From Oreocharis arfaki (Eukaryota > Chordata > Aves > Passeriformes > Paramythiidae): DNA of 64,000 bases. The notes under the pieces are model-generated. The model did no database searches. It was not told the origin of the DNA and was given only the letters and a program-made list of their open reading frames with translations. Made by a program: the position numbers and the translations under genes. Position 1 is the stretch's first letter, and each line of letters opens with the position of its first letter. This document shows, in pieces, positions 11,647-25,145 of the stretch. The stretch covers positions 186,005-250,004 of the forward strand of contig VZRR01010264.1 of NCBI GenBank assembly GCA_013398015.1, given 5' to 3'.

Positions 11647-12933
11647 TTGAACTGTAAATGTGTCCATGAAGAGGGGTCTGAATTCTGAACTCACAAAGCC
11701 CTTAAACCAGTTTCTGCTCTTGGAGCTGGATTCAGAGAGCAAGATTCCCCCCAGACCCAATGCCCATGTTGTAGTGAGGATTGCTGGCAAAGGCCAGCTC
11801 ACTCAGCCTGAGCCAAGGAAACTCTTCTCCACATTGTTCAGGACTTTTTTCTATGTATTTGAACCAAAATTGCTTTCTAGATCAGAAACTTGCACCATAT
11901 AGTTGAATAACACACACAAGTTAAGAATGCCTGTGCATTTAAACACAGATATGTAGCCCACTGGCTCCTCTTAAAACCCCTAAGGAACATGTAAGTTTAT
12001 ATAAATCAGCCTTTCTGCATTAATTAGAAGATTTGCCTTTTCTCCAGTACTTAGAAGAGAGAATAAAATGAATTTAACACACAGAAATATTACCCATTTT
12101 TCCCTAACACTCATGTCTCCTTTATGGAAGCTGAAAGAACCTGAAGAACTAATCTAGTATAATCATTAATTTCAAAAGATTAAAAAAAAAAAAGTGCAAC
12201 AAAATTTTTCATTAAGATTTTAAGACCTGGTTAAGTTTGGTGAAAGCAATCAACGAAAAAAGAAAGTGAAAAGTTCAAAAGGGAGAAATCTCGGGGAAAA
12301 AATGGGAGCCTGTGCCAAAAAATCTCTTCTAGTTTTGCGTGTTAAAAATCTATCTCACTTAAGTACCTGGATGTGTAGCCCAAAGCCAATGGGAATTACA
12401 AAGGGCAGCATCTCTGAATAATAGATCAATTCTTTAGCTCCATTCTCAGTTATAGGCAGAAGGCAAATGCTATTTACTCTTCCTTTACATCACCAACCTT
12501 ACTGAACACCTAATAGCTCGTGCTTTTGTTTCGTATTTTTACTTAGAGAATAAATTTATTTATAATAAAGTCTCACCATAAAAGTACAATAAAATTAGAA
12601 AAGCTGCCAACAAGTGATGTATAAGGATTAAGCAGCCTTTGGACACTCCAGAATCTTATGTCGTGCTGCTTGCAAGAGGAAAATCGAGGGAAAAAAATGC
12701 CTCCTAATTTATCAAGAACACATTAGTTTTATGTACGACATGGTAGTAAGACACACATGTTACTTCACACTATGCAGTGATGCCTTCCCAGTCCTGATAA
12801 CTTCTCTGGAAATGCTCAAAGAGCATCTGGCTCTGGCCACTCACAGGGGCTGAGAGAATGTTGCCTTTCCCGGCACACAACTTCACGGCAGCCCGAGTGC
12901 ACTGTGTGAGGAGCCAGGTAACCAAGGGCAAGA
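11647..12933. other. Non-coding unique sequence
   Basis: No gene or recognised repeat. A run of 12 A lies at 12182-12193. One frame of 80 codons (11660-11902) shows no recognisable feature. Confidence 0.5.
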
Positions 12934-13010
12934 ATCTCATAGGATTCTTTCGTCTGGAAAAGACCTCCTAAAGATTTTTATGAGCTGCTTCACCCTAATT
13001 ATCACAGTAT
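12934..13010 (-). mobile_element. Possible decayed CR1 or LTR end
   Basis: The words CATAGGATTCTTT, CTGGAAAAGACCTCCTAAAG and ATCACAGTATTTTCAGAATC resemble, in order, the TAGAATCATTTAGGTTGGAAAAGACCT-type ends that are common in avian repeats (CR1 3' ends on the - strand, or retroviral-like LTRs). The match is degenerate and the family cannot be decided by eye. Confidence 0.35.
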
Positions 13011-16000
13011 TTTCAGAATCTAGATGTTGGAGAATGGCATCCACTTTGCCTTCAGCTTGTAGGAGGTACAAAATGACCCATAAACTGCAGGAAAGTGACA
13101 GTGGCTGTAGGTTTTTAAAAAATCATTATTGAGCATATACTGTTTGAGTAGAAGGAAGACCTACATCAAAGAAACAAACTGTAAATTAAAACTTGATGTA
13201 GAGTTCATTTTTAGAGGCAGAAGTAAAGCAGACCAACCCAGCCCTTCAAAAAACCCCAAACTTGCAGTATGCTAAAGTGTCCTAGAGAAAAGCTGATGTC
13301 TGGTCTCCAGTAATGTGAAAAAGCAAAAAATTGTTTTTGTTGGCAAAGCTGAACAAATGAACTCCACTTTTAGCTGCCTGGCTATTGCCCCACATGTACA
13401 GCCAAAGGACTTCCAATAGTTGGTATCTGTTCACCTTCTAGAGATATGGTGTCCTAAATCTCACTCTAACCCTGCTTATTGATCTCAGTTAACAGCTCAG
13501 AGTGGGGGAGTATTCTGATGTAGAAAGAATATTACTTTACCTGAATCAAATGTAGGATATTATTGTGGAAAAACAATCAAAATAAATGATTTTTTAAAAA
13601 ACCAAATTATGGTTGCAGTACAAATGGGTTCCTTTTTTTTTTTTGCTACAAATAATTCTCTCCACAACCTTTTTTCTTTTAACAGTTCTTTATACTTTTA
13701 CCATGGAAGCAGCTGCCAACAGCACATGGAGTCCCCAGCTTTGAAGGACACTAGAGGTAATTTTCGTACTGCAATGAGCGACATCCATTAAAATGAGAAG
13801 TAGAGAGGGAAATGTTATGTTTATATGGGGGGTGATCTCTAAAGTACCTAAAAAGCTAAGGGAGGCCCTGTGGGAAATGGAAGTTCTTGGGGCAGGTGAC
13901 TAGAGCTGGATTTCAACAGGATGTTACTGTGGAAAGAGGAGATGAGTCCCAGGCACTCCATCAAGGATGAGCCTGCTGTACAAGCAGTACAGTGCAAGGT
14001 GTGTGCTGACTCATGGTGTGAAAAACTGCTTCATATCAGAATAAGCCTTTCTGGGGAGAAGGGAGGCAGACAGAAATAAAACTCCTGTTCAAATCTCCAG
14101 ATAGAAGATACCAGGACGTACAGATACAAACCATGTCTTATGGAAGCAGATGTGATTGGTCAGATACACACAAATAATCTCTTTTGAGGGAAAAAAAGGT
14201 ATCTCTTTGATGATCTGATATGACTAAAAAAACTCAATAACCTCAACACATATTGACCCATGTGAAAAACAGGGGCGGATGATATCAATTGTTATGTTTG
14301 TTTGTAGAAAAAAAGAGAGAAAAATTCTCCAAAACTGTCTTTCCTACAGTTGTTTGCTGGTTTTTTTTTTCTTTTCTTTTTACAAAGAACAGACAGTTAC
14401 AATAATGTAACTAGATTTCCAAAACTGTGGGAAGGTGGCATTTTATATGCTTGGAAAAACAAAAGCTGAGAGAGCACCTCTCACAGGTGCCAAGCACAAA
14501 AATCAGGGAAAAATACTCCAAATACATAAGGTAAACTTAACATAACAACAGTTTAAAAGCAGAGCTGAAAGAGTGAAATACAAAGATGCAAGTTTTTTGG
14601 ACGTAAAGGAAACATTTTAATGGTTTTAAAACCATTTCTAAGCACAAAGTTCATAGTCAGATTACTTATAATAGCAACATGGTGACAGAACTCAAACTGA
14701 GTGACGTGACCCATTCATTTTACTTCAAAATAAATGTGTATTTTTCACTCAATGAAAGAACAGGAAGAAAAAGGGCAACAAAAGTATTCTCTCAAATATT
14801 TTTATCTTGGAGTTACTATTATAATTTTTTCTTCTTAAAACAGGGTCCTCTGTCATCTTTCTAGGTTCTGAGCATACCGAGAATAAGAAAAAAAAAATTT
14901 TAAACATTTTATTACCAACCTTTCAATTTTATGCAGTTCAGTCCTGAAGTCCCCATTTTATAAACTGCTCAGGCCTTTCTGTCAGGGAAAGGAAGCAGCA
15001 GTCAATTCCTTAGATGAAGGATGGACAACTGTCAAAGATTAATGGCATTCGTGGTTACTGATGTGGCTAATGGCCAGGCACCAATTTTTTACTTTTTATC
15101 TGAGCAAAACTTTACTTAAAACAGGTGCAAATACCTATGCTGTGCATTAACTTTTGTTTATCATCTGAGACAACCCCAGGAAACTGAATTCCATCAACCT
15201 CTGACTGGGGAGGGGGTCTCAGCCTCTCACCAACCAGGCCCTGGAAGAGCCTTTTAAACTCTCGTTTCCAGAACTGAATTATATAAAAGACTGTGAGAAT
15301 GATGTGTGGGTATATTAACACAGGTGGAAGCAGTCATTCACACAAGTGGAATTACACAATACTCTCTGGAGTGTTTCCAAAAGGTGGTGCCAAATAATAT
15401 GGAAAACATTTGCATCCCTAGAGAAAAAACCTAAATAATAGCTGGAGTTAGGTCTTTGCAACCAAATACTGACACCCTTCCCTAGACAGTGATGCCATTC
15501 TTTCAACTGGCATTTAGATTTGTCCCTAGGTGTACAGCTCCTCTTTTCTAAAATTAAGTAGAGTTGAAAACCAAAAAATACAGGCAATACACTTCCATAT
15601 TTCAGATGTTTTGGACCATTATAGAGCCACTTCAATTAGCCACCTTTGGCACTGCACCTACTGGAAAAAAAATGACTGGATTGCATCCTTTGGGCATAGC
15701 ATCAAAATGACCCACCCAGCAAAGACAGGTTAGAGCTCGCAGTCAATTTAAACTGAAAGTGACAAATCTACAGTAGCAGCATTCAGGTTTTAGAAAGTGG
15801 TTCAGATGATTAGTTCCATACAAAAAGACACTGGGGATTTCAATTACTCAAAATTGGGAAAATAACAATTTGTAAAGAACAACAGAAAAACAATGAGAAC
15901 ACTGCGGACATGACCAGATTCTTGCAAAGCCATTATGAATATTCTTGCTCTTTGAAGGTAAATGTCTACAGCAAAATATTTCTACCTGAAACCACATTTC

Positions 16001-16485
16001 TAAGAATCTGTATCAAGCCAGCTGCACGTCTGTTCAGTGTGCTAACACAAGCATTGCCACAACAGAACAAGCCATTTCAACTGGTCTTTTCCAAACAGGT
16101 CCTTGATGATCAATTTTGGAAGTTTCCAAGGTTGGCAGAAATCCTTTGAAGTCCAGAGCCTGTCCTGTATCGATGAGGGAGCAAAGAGTTGTTATTTGTG
16201 CCAACTAGTCATGAGAGAAAGTCTTCTGAAAAGCTGTGTTGGTCCTTAAAATACAAATAAATATTTATTGATGAAGGAAAGCAGGGGAAGGAAGATGTAT
16301 GGAGGATCTGCCACACAAGAGAAAGTAAGTAAAAAACTCTGCACGGCCTCAGAATTTTTTTTCCTTCTAGCTCAGAAGTGCCATCAGGACAAGTAAAGTG
16401 ATAAGGCAGTCTGAGCAAACTGAAATAACAAATTTTTTTCTGCAACCTTAGCATTACCTACATGATTATTCTTCACTACACATGT
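13011..16485. other. Non-coding unique sequence with short T tracts
   Basis: No gene is seen. Pure T tracts lie at 13633-13644 and about 14361-14370. Frames reach at most 106 codons (15315-15635, - strand), with no domain-like features. Confidence 0.5.
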
Positions 16486-16514
16486 ACACACACACACACA
16501 CGCACACACACACA
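16486..16514. repeat. (AC)n microsatellite
   Basis: Fourteen to fifteen AC units, interrupted once by CG at 16501-16502. It is a typical polymorphic dinucleotide repeat. Confidence 0.95.
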
Positions 16515-19500
16515 GAGTGCAACAATTTATTTTAATGTAATGCTGCCCCCTTGTGCTTTTGTGTACAAGGAAGTTTTTGTCAATAACCAAGGTTTGTAGC
16601 AACTAAAGAAAAGGAAGAAGTCGGCCTTTTCCTCAGCTCTGCGCTTTCTCACAGATTTATTCACTTGAGCAGTAATATGATCTTACGCAACACTCAGCAG
16701 TCTCAGAACCTAAGGAAATACAAAACATGTATTATCATAAAAATTAAAGATAGGCTGAAAAGAAAGCACACCATGCATAAGTCAAAGATGAGAAAGGAAG
16801 ACAAAGGTCAAATCAAACAAACTTACAATAACCTACTGAAAATGAGTGCAAAACAAATGATTCCGTTTCATACATTAACTTGTAGGCTGCCAACACAAAG
16901 AAACGGGTTTTACAGGGGATGGCAAAGAAAACGTGATAGGGCAAATTGAGAAGAGAACTCTACAACCCAGGAACCAGTCTCCTTCACACCAGGAATCTAG
17001 CACCAGCCAGCCTTTGCTCACTGACTTTTGGAACTCCGTGACGTACAAACTTGTCAAGTGTCCCACGTTAGAGGCATTATGAACTTCTGAGAAGCCCATA
17101 AGAGAAAAGTATCTCTTTGGGAAAGTTTGGCTTAGAATCAATTATCTGCCAACTGCCCTTGTAAATCCCACAACCAGGGACTGTCTGGTAAATTTGTCTT
17201 CCTTGGAGATGGTCCCCCACAACACGGCTTGAGCCATGAGAACTTGGAACCATTCCATATGGCACAGTTTATGGCTGCAGACAAGGAAATTTGGTTGCGT
17301 TTTTCAAGAATATCAAAATCTCAAAAATTTAGAAAAGAAATCAAAGCCTTTAGGCACTATACACAGCTATGGGTAAATTACATCAGTACTCACAGCCATT
17401 CCTTTTGAACTCTGTACAAGCCTTACATCCTGAACAAACTATTTGATGACTGCTTCCCGAAATTCCATATGAAGGATAGTAAAGCTTATGTGTGTTCATT
17501 CAGGTTTTTTATTAGGCAGAGATTTCCTTTAAAAAAAAAATCTTTTGTTCTCAAGCTTTATGAAAGCTTAATGATAATCAATAGGTCCTTTCAATCACGG
17601 CACAAATGCCTATGCATAAACATCTATACAGTTATTCTCCGTGTGTGTTGTATTCAGGCTACTGAATACATACATGACCTTTCACTGGCCATTTTCCTTC
17701 TAAATTTCACAGCTGAAAAATTTATTCATAAAGAAAAAAAAAAGTTTATTCGGGTCAAGAAGAATGTGACAATTCCAGGTAACTTTTAGTAAAAAATTAT
17801 GAAAAGCAAGTTTGAAGTATTTTTTTCAAGTGGCTACTAAAGGAAATACATTCCTGTTTTCATCTAGATTTAGTTTGACTTACAAATGTACAACCTTTGT
17901 ATTTTAAATCTGTCTATGCTTTAACAAAGTCAATGGAAGTCAAGAAGCTAAACAAAACCTCGTTTCAATCTGAATGACACATTTAATTTGAACTGAAATA
18001 ATTTGGTTTAGCTTTTCAGAATGTTAAAGGAAAATTGATCATTTTTAATTTAAGTTGACCCAAGATAATTTTTTATTGTGTGTCTGAGCTTGGTCATTGA
18101 CCTGACTGAAACCTAACATAGTTATTCAAGGAGGTCTACTACAAATAAGATTTATCTTTAGAATTTCTATTCTTTACCTTGTTCCATTACATCTTATCTT
18201 TCTTATTAATTTTTTATATGGAAACTCAGCAGATGCTTTCTGCAAAACTAAGAGTCTATGGTTTATTATTAGAATGCATGAAACAGTATGTAAAGTGCCA
18301 TCTTCTGTTTTTCTCCTCTCTCTCATGAATGTAGATCTAAAAGGTAGGCAATTTAAGGATGTTGGCAATCTGTCTGAAGCAATGTTAGTCATTTTTAAAC
18401 TCCGTGTTCTCACTTCTCAACATACACATCTTACATAAATTAAATTAACTTGGCCCGTATCACAAGCTGAGCGCCATCCTGTGACACAGAGGTGACAAAA
18501 AAAAGGGCTGTAAAACAACAGTGAAACCTGTTGGGGAGTTGTGTGGTTCCAAGAAGAGAGGCTGTGTCTCCCTGCCCGTGCCTCCCTGCTGCTGGGAAAG
18601 GAGGAGGTGCAGCAGCAGGTCCTGGGGCAGGAGGGGTCACGGTGGGGAGGACTGGCAGCCACTCGTTTTCCTGTCATTCCTGGAATGGGATCTGGGGAGC
18701 TGTGGATAACAGCTCTATGCCCACTCACACCTGAACAAAACTTGGTGCAGACAAAAATCTGACTGGCTGCCTGTTATTTTGCCCAACAGCCATTGCAGTA
18801 ATAGTTCTAAAATTGTAATTCTTCCTTCAATTAATTCAATTTTTTTTAAAAAAAAGAAAGTTCTATTACTTTCAGTGACAAGGTGGCTTCTGGCTAGTGA
18901 CAGTCCTGCAGAAAGAGCTCAAGAATCAAGGAAAACTTACTGTGTGCTTTCTAAGCAATACATAACTAGTAATACTAATATACTTTCATTTCTGATTTTG
19001 TGGGCCTTGAAAAATTATCTTTAGCATTAATATAATGTTAACTTTAATATTCCAGTGCTTCTAAGTTCTTTCAGTTACCCTAATTGATTTCACTTGGATC
19101 CTTTTCAGATACTGTTCTTTTCTATTTTTTGGCCTACCTTCTATTTTCCTCACTTTTCTCCATTCTTTCTGTTTTTCAGTCGTTTCAGATCTGTATTTTC
19201 AGATAGATATGTATATTTTAAAAAACTTTTCTACGGTTACTGCTACCATTATTACTAAAGGACTTACTACACGTATCTTAGCACCTTCTTCCACCATTTC
19301 AAAAAGTCATCTAAGCAAGGAAATTATTCAGGGTATCTCTCTTAGGGGCCCTGAGACTCTTCTGGCAAAAGCAGAAGCCTCTGGGGGCAAACCATAGCAG
19401 AAGAAAACTTAGATTAGTTTCAAATTGGTTTCTGAAGTTGTCTTTGACATTACATTGCCTGTACTAGGATTTTTGTGAAATTAGGCTCCTCATCTAGACC

Positions 19501-19569
19501 TAATAATTAGGAATCAAAGTTAGACTGTATGAGTGCCCCACCCCCCCAGAAATGATGTATAATTGACAT
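16515..19569. other. Non-coding; GC-richer patch near 18.5-18.7 kb
   Basis: No gene is recognised. At about 18450-18720 the sequence becomes GC-richer and carries overlapping open frames on both strands (up to 103 codons on the - strand). Their residues (Pro, Ala, Arg, Ser, Gly rich) reflect composition rather than a protein family. CpG is not enriched enough for a CpG island. Confidence 0.5.
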
Positions 19570-19624
19570 TAGCAGGCACTGTACTACCTGAAATACTTAG
19601 GTAGTATCAGGTAGTAACCTGCTA
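19570..19624. other. Inverted repeat / RNA-hairpin-capable sequence
   Basis: The inner arms TACTACCTGA (19582-19591) and TCAGGTAGTA (19607-19616) are perfectly complementary over 10 bp with a 15-base loop. The outer arms TAGCAGG (19570-19576) and CCTGCTA (19618-19624) add 7 bp, separated by an asymmetric bulge of 5 bases against 1. The total is 17 paired bases in 55. Either strand could fold. It could be a fossil of a small transposon end, a small hairpin RNA or chance. Confidence 0.55.
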
Positions 19625-20350
19625 CAATATAAACTCTAAAATAAAAGACCCCAAAGTCAATAATCTGTTGTGTTACACTATGCTGTGGGAAAAGCCAGGT
19701 AGTCCAAAGCAAATTTTTGAAGCCTGTCTCAGGCAGAAAGTACTGTGGCAGAACGAGACACAGTTGAGCCAATCCATTTCTAAGCAACTCCTGAATCTAT
19801 TCGGCACACGCTGGATCCAAGCCTGCCTCTCCTATGAAAAGCGAGGAGATGCACACCATTTAGAGAGCAGAGACTGCTTGAGCTGCGATGTAGAGCCTTG
19901 TTTTCACTGAAAGGTCAAGCTCAGGACGAAGGTATTTGTGTGATGACCCTGTGGTGCTGGAGGGAAGCTCTCACTGCTGTCATGGCACTGCTCAAACACC
20001 AAGTTTTGCTGCCCCAGTCGCTGGCTGACAGCACTCCCGTACATGACAGCTCGAATGTCTGTGTTAGCTCTGTAGCCAGGAGCGTACAACCGAGGAGACA
20101 CATCTGGAAATTGGGTTTTATCTCATCTGAGCTGGGAATCTCCAGTACTACTTCGAGTTATCTGGGATGAAAGTAAAACCTTTCCTAATTGCTTTGGTAT
20201 TTCTATTTCCAATCTTTCTCTCAAAAAACCAGCAGACAAGCAAACAAAAAACAACAGAAACAAAAGAAATAATATCAGTTCATTTTCATGCCTTTTTCAT
20301 CTGTGAGGACAAAAATATACATTTTTTATTATTTGACCTAGGCAATTTAG
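19625..20350. other. Non-coding unique sequence
   Basis: Overlapping short frames occur on both strands (60-90 codons) with no family resemblance. No repeat is recognised. Confidence 0.5.
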
Positions 20351-20388
20351 AATAATAATAATAATAAATAATGATTAATAATAATAAT
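20351..20388. repeat. (AAT)n microsatellite
   Basis: An interrupted trinucleotide repeat: AAT units, a short interruption with ATGATT, then more AAT units. A separate run of 14 A follows at 20551-20564. Confidence 0.92.
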
Positions 20389-23300
20389 TCTTCTGTATTC
20401 TATTTCTGAGTGAATCCAAGGTAAGTGATAATTGAAAACATGGGGGATCTATCTTGTGAAAAGGCAATAGAAAAAAAAATCAAAATACTATTGCTTACAG
20501 TGAATCAGAAAGCTTGTAACAAGGCTATTGAGACCTAATACTTGAGAATTAAAAAAAAAAAAAATTGAGTGGGATGTCAAAAAAAACCCAGTTTTTAGTG
20601 GTGATATCTGATGGACTGCAGTGTAGTCTCCCAAGATATGAGTCTTACTGCATGAGTTTCTTAAAACAATGCATAGCACTCTAGAGTAGAGTGTAGGGAA
20701 CGCTCTAAATTGGTCCCCCGGGTAAGGGCTAGCTGACCTAATTGGTATTTCCCATCTTTAATTTATGTGATCATACAGTATGCTGTTATCTTTTCATTAC
20801 ATTAACCCATAGGGTCAAACATTCCTCTGGTGGAGTTCCATTGGAACAAGCAGGTTTGCACCAGGGCTCGGTTTGGCCCACACCATTTAAATCTGAAATG
20901 AATTTCAAACAGAGCTGTAATCAGCCTTATAGAGTAATATTATTCTCAAGCAAGGAGGATGTGTGGTTCTCCTGTATGAAAGGCAGATACTTTTATCAAT
21001 GCAAACTTTATAAAACATAATACCCATCAAATATTACATGCCAGAACAGCACTAAACTACTTAGAGTGGTAAATAAAACATTAGGTTTGGAAAAGTATTT
21101 GGATTCTTCTTCACATTATTGCAATGTTTTATTCATGTCCTCCTTACATATTCTCTTCATTCTGTTAATCTAAGTGACCAGCATGTGATGAAACCACTCA
21201 GTTCTCCACAGCTGTGCTTCCTTTGAGATTGCACAACTCCTCTGTCACCCTCAGGGCCAGAGGAATGACGCCCTGGCAATCTCGGTTTACAAAGGTGTGC
21301 CTTTTAATTCCTGTATCACTGCCTTTCCACCAGGCCACATCACTGATGTCCAGTCAAACACAGTCAAGTTCCAGAGCAACTTCAAAGGATAGTTTTTACA
21401 AAATGGCAACCATAATTATTTTGGAAAGTAAGCAAAGGTGGTTGTCCAAAATAGTTCTCTTGGGATATATGCCAATGAGGCAGAGACGTCTTTAATAAGC
21501 AGTAACCTGTATGACAATTTTCTCTTGTTTTTTTTTATTCTTGTTCTATCAATTAAGGAATTCAAAGTGTCTTGACCTGCCATTCTGATTCTGCCTCAAA
21601 AATGCCAAATAGGTGTGAGTAAATGTTGAGCCTTTGTTTATTCATCTGTCAAATTGCTTTGGAATCTTTCTGAAATTACTGCAAGGCACCTCGTGGTAGT
21701 TGTGACACTAAGTTAAATTTGCATCACGAAAAACTAGATATTGAATGAGTTGCTAAAAAATATTCCATCTAAACTGATGCGTGATGGATAGACAGACAAA
21801 TGGTTTCATATGCAATCAATCAAGCAACAATCCAATTCTCTCTAAGAAAGCCAAAAACCTACTGAACCAGAACAGCTGGAATTCTGAAATGCAACTGTGC
21901 CTCACGTGCTGCTGCCTTTTGTGTCAGGCCTTTGGGACCAAAACCCAAAGACACATTAAGTAATTAGGAAGGATGACAGAGGAACGTCACAGAAGATGTA
22001 GACTTTGTCTACACTACAGGAACATCAGGGCACCTTCTGGTTTCTCAGCCTGCACCCATGGTCTGGCCACATCCAACTTCCATGCAGGATCTCATTTTGT
22101 GCCTAAGGACATGGTAGGACTGGAGCAGGAAGGGCTTCCCAGAACCAGCTGCAGGAACTGTTCTCGTTTTTGTCCATTTATGTCTTCAAAAGGAGGTGCT
22201 CAAAAACTGAAATTCTGGTCATGATCAGTTAAGAAAAATTGTCTGTAATCCTGCTTATGTACTTTATGTTCATCTCCATGAGGACAGACACCAAGGACCC
22301 ATCAATAGAATCCATAGGAAACAACACAAGAGGGGAAGTTAGAGCTTTGTACAAATGGGGCTGCAAAATGTGCCTATTACTCTTAGGCATAAGAAGTTAC
22401 AACAGATATCCCATTAATTTATCCTAAAAGTTGGTTTCTTTCTGTTTCAAATTTTGTTTTCTTTTTGTCAAGAGCAAATATTAATATTTTTCTTTGAAAA
22501 TTAAAATAAATGTGTGAGTTTATGCTCTTTTCTTGTCATTTTATTTCGATAGCTTGAGAAATATGCTACTTTTAATCTTGTCTCAGGAAAAAGAAAAAAA
22601 ATAAAAAGAGCGAAGATTCTGATACGAAGAATGAAATTTCAGTGATAATTACTGTGCATCAAATACGTGTGTGAAGCCCAGTATGTAAAATTCTTTCATC
22701 ATTTGGAAAAAAAAATAAAAAAAGCCCCTGAAAAATCTGTGAAGTGTCAGAAACAGGGTGGGAGTTGCAAAGCTACCCTATCTGCCTTACTAGAGGGTTA
22801 CTGCATCAAGTAACTTATAAGTTACAGGCACACATCACTGCTGAGGGAAAAGTAATTTGTTGTAATCATTTTTAATTATAGTTATTCTTAATTATCTTTG
22901 CTGTATGTTTAAACATTAAAATACAAACAGTACTGCCATAGCACAGATGGCTGGTGCCTGCTATGCAGACTGTCAAGCTTCATTTAAGCACCGCTGTCAT
23001 TTTCCCCTACAATTGTAACTTATAGTAATAATGCCCTTTCTATGAACCATCATATTCATGTTTTAAGAACAATACCTACCATGAGGTACCTAAACAAAGA
23101 CATTCTGAAGATAAATTCCATTCTACAAGTTCCTCTAAAACAAAGGCACCAGGAGCCTGAGCCCAAAATCTGGTTGTTCCCATGAAATCCTGCTCAGAAG
23201 GGAAGGACTAATAGATAATTGTAGTTGTGAGCAGTTGGGGTCAGAGTGCTACAGGGAGGGCAGCACCCTCTACAAAAGGAACAGAAAGAAATTGCTATAT

Positions 23301-24889
23301 TTGATAATCAGTCCCCTTTGACTGCATTTTCTTTTGTCTTTGAAGATGTTTCACACAAAAACTAGGTGGGAGCTTTGGTCTCTTTCTGCTTCTGCATGTG
23401 TCAATGCAAACATACTGTTCCTTGTTGTGTTTAGTTGTGGTGTTAAAAACTATTTCCCACAAAATATATATTTCTGAAATGAGAGATCACTTTAATGCTA
23501 GAGCATCTTTTTTTCCCGTGAAACCTCACAATCATTTCACATGAATCATCAACCCAAGAATGTAAAAGTTCAAACATCTGAGAGAGAAAAGACTTGGTTC
23601 TGAGAGACAAATATTCCTTCAAAATTGAACTCAGGGAGATACAGAATGAAGGAGAAAAATTTTTAAAGAGTTGCAAATTTAAGTGCTCAAGAAGAGGTTG
23701 TGCCTGGTCAAGAAAGTTTTTCAAGGAAATCTGAAATGTGTGACTGATTTAACACACTTTCTGGTCACTGGTTTGGCACACTCCCTGGAAGAATAAAGAA
23801 TACAACATGAAAGATGGATCAGTGGGTGCAAGAACAACAGGAAAGCTGAAATGGTTAATGGTATAGGTAATTGTTAAATGGTAGAGGAAACTGTTCAATA
23901 AAATGAGGTTGCACGTACAGGTTTGCAGTAGTCTGTTATGTATTTTTCTGTCACTACAACTTTGTCATCTTTCTATCATGAAAGTGATACCTTGTTCTTC
24001 CTAGAAACCCCTCTAGCTTCATTCCAGCTATTCTGCAAACCACACATGCCATATATCTTGATGGTCTTGATGATCTTCACTTTTATGGACAGTTATTTTT
24101 ACTCTTTCATTCCCTCTTTCTGTAGGTTCTCAACAACACAGGCCTAATTTCCAGGAGAGAACGCTTTTTGGGATGATTTAGAGAGAGACACCATTCCCAT
24201 CTAGCAAATAAAAAACATTACATGAATGTTTTTCCATGAGAGTACTACTTCCAGCAAAGGAGAAAAAATCAGCCAAATGAACAACTAATTGGAGCAGAGC
24301 CCATTTGAAGCCCAGGTAGAAACAAGAAACCCAACCCATCGCCCTGAGGAGCTGGTACGCCCACTGCGGTCAGACTCGATGCCAGAGATGAAAACTCATT
24401 ATGGATAAAGCTTCATTTACATTTTCAATAGAGAGCTGGAGCAGGGACGTGGATTCTACAACAGGTCTTTGTTTAACTACACATCTATTGTAGTGAGACA
24501 AACTTGCTGATTGCATTCAGGCCCTACTACAACGTGAACATGAACAGTCGAAGCCTCACTTAAATTAACAGTTAGTAACAGTGGAACTTCTCCTGTTTGG
24601 GATTTGTACATTTCCATCCACATCACATTTGCTGGAGCCCTGAATGCTCATTATGCTCCTCTGTCAGCATGTTTTAGTTAATGCCTGCTCCAGAAGAAAG
24701 CCAAGCTCTCTCTGCAAAGTCCCTTACTCCATCCTTGGCCTCAGTACTGTAGGCATCCTTCAGTATTTTATGCTTTTATTTGATGAAAAAGTTCTACAAA
24801 TGGGCTCATTTTTTCCTAGGAAACGGGCATGTTTAATGTCTCATCTCTCATATGTCATCAAAAAGATATCATGTAGTAGTTTCTGACCT
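20389..24889. other. Non-coding unique sequence
   Basis: No gene, no RNA gene and no clear interspersed repeat. Frames reach 93 codons (21214-21495 +, 23443-23724 -) without domain-like patterns. AT-rich throughout. Confidence 0.5.
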
Positions 24890-25145
24890 GGTTTGAAAGT
24901 CTCCTTATTCCATTATCAATTTGCTGAGCCTCCTACTGCCACATTGTATAGTTTTAGTGTTAATTTTTAATATTATTTTCATGCATTTTTAAGGTAAGAG
25001 TGTTTTTTCTTAACTAGAGTGCAATAATAGCTTCTCAATATTAAATAAATAATGTTACAGTGCTGAGACAATTATGACTTTTTGACAGTGTTGATATATT
25101 AATGTAGCAGCTACAGAAATTCATCTGTTTTATGTATTTTATGGG
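24890..25145. promoter_or_regulatory. Candidate AT-rich regulatory block
   Basis: Very AT-rich but not simple-repeat sequence with TTAATTTTTAATATTATT and related homeodomain-like words. It lacks frames and repeats. This is the weakest of the candidate blocks, since AT-richness alone gives such words by chance. Confidence 0.2.

Noticed and set aside
18450..18720. GC-richer patch as a CpG island
   Set aside because: CpG dinucleotides are few; the GC comes from GpC, GG and CC words.
19607..19616. Similarity of the hairpin arm to the let-7 microRNA start
   Set aside because: Position 2 within the seed differs and the hairpin is too short and differently built for a let-7 precursor.
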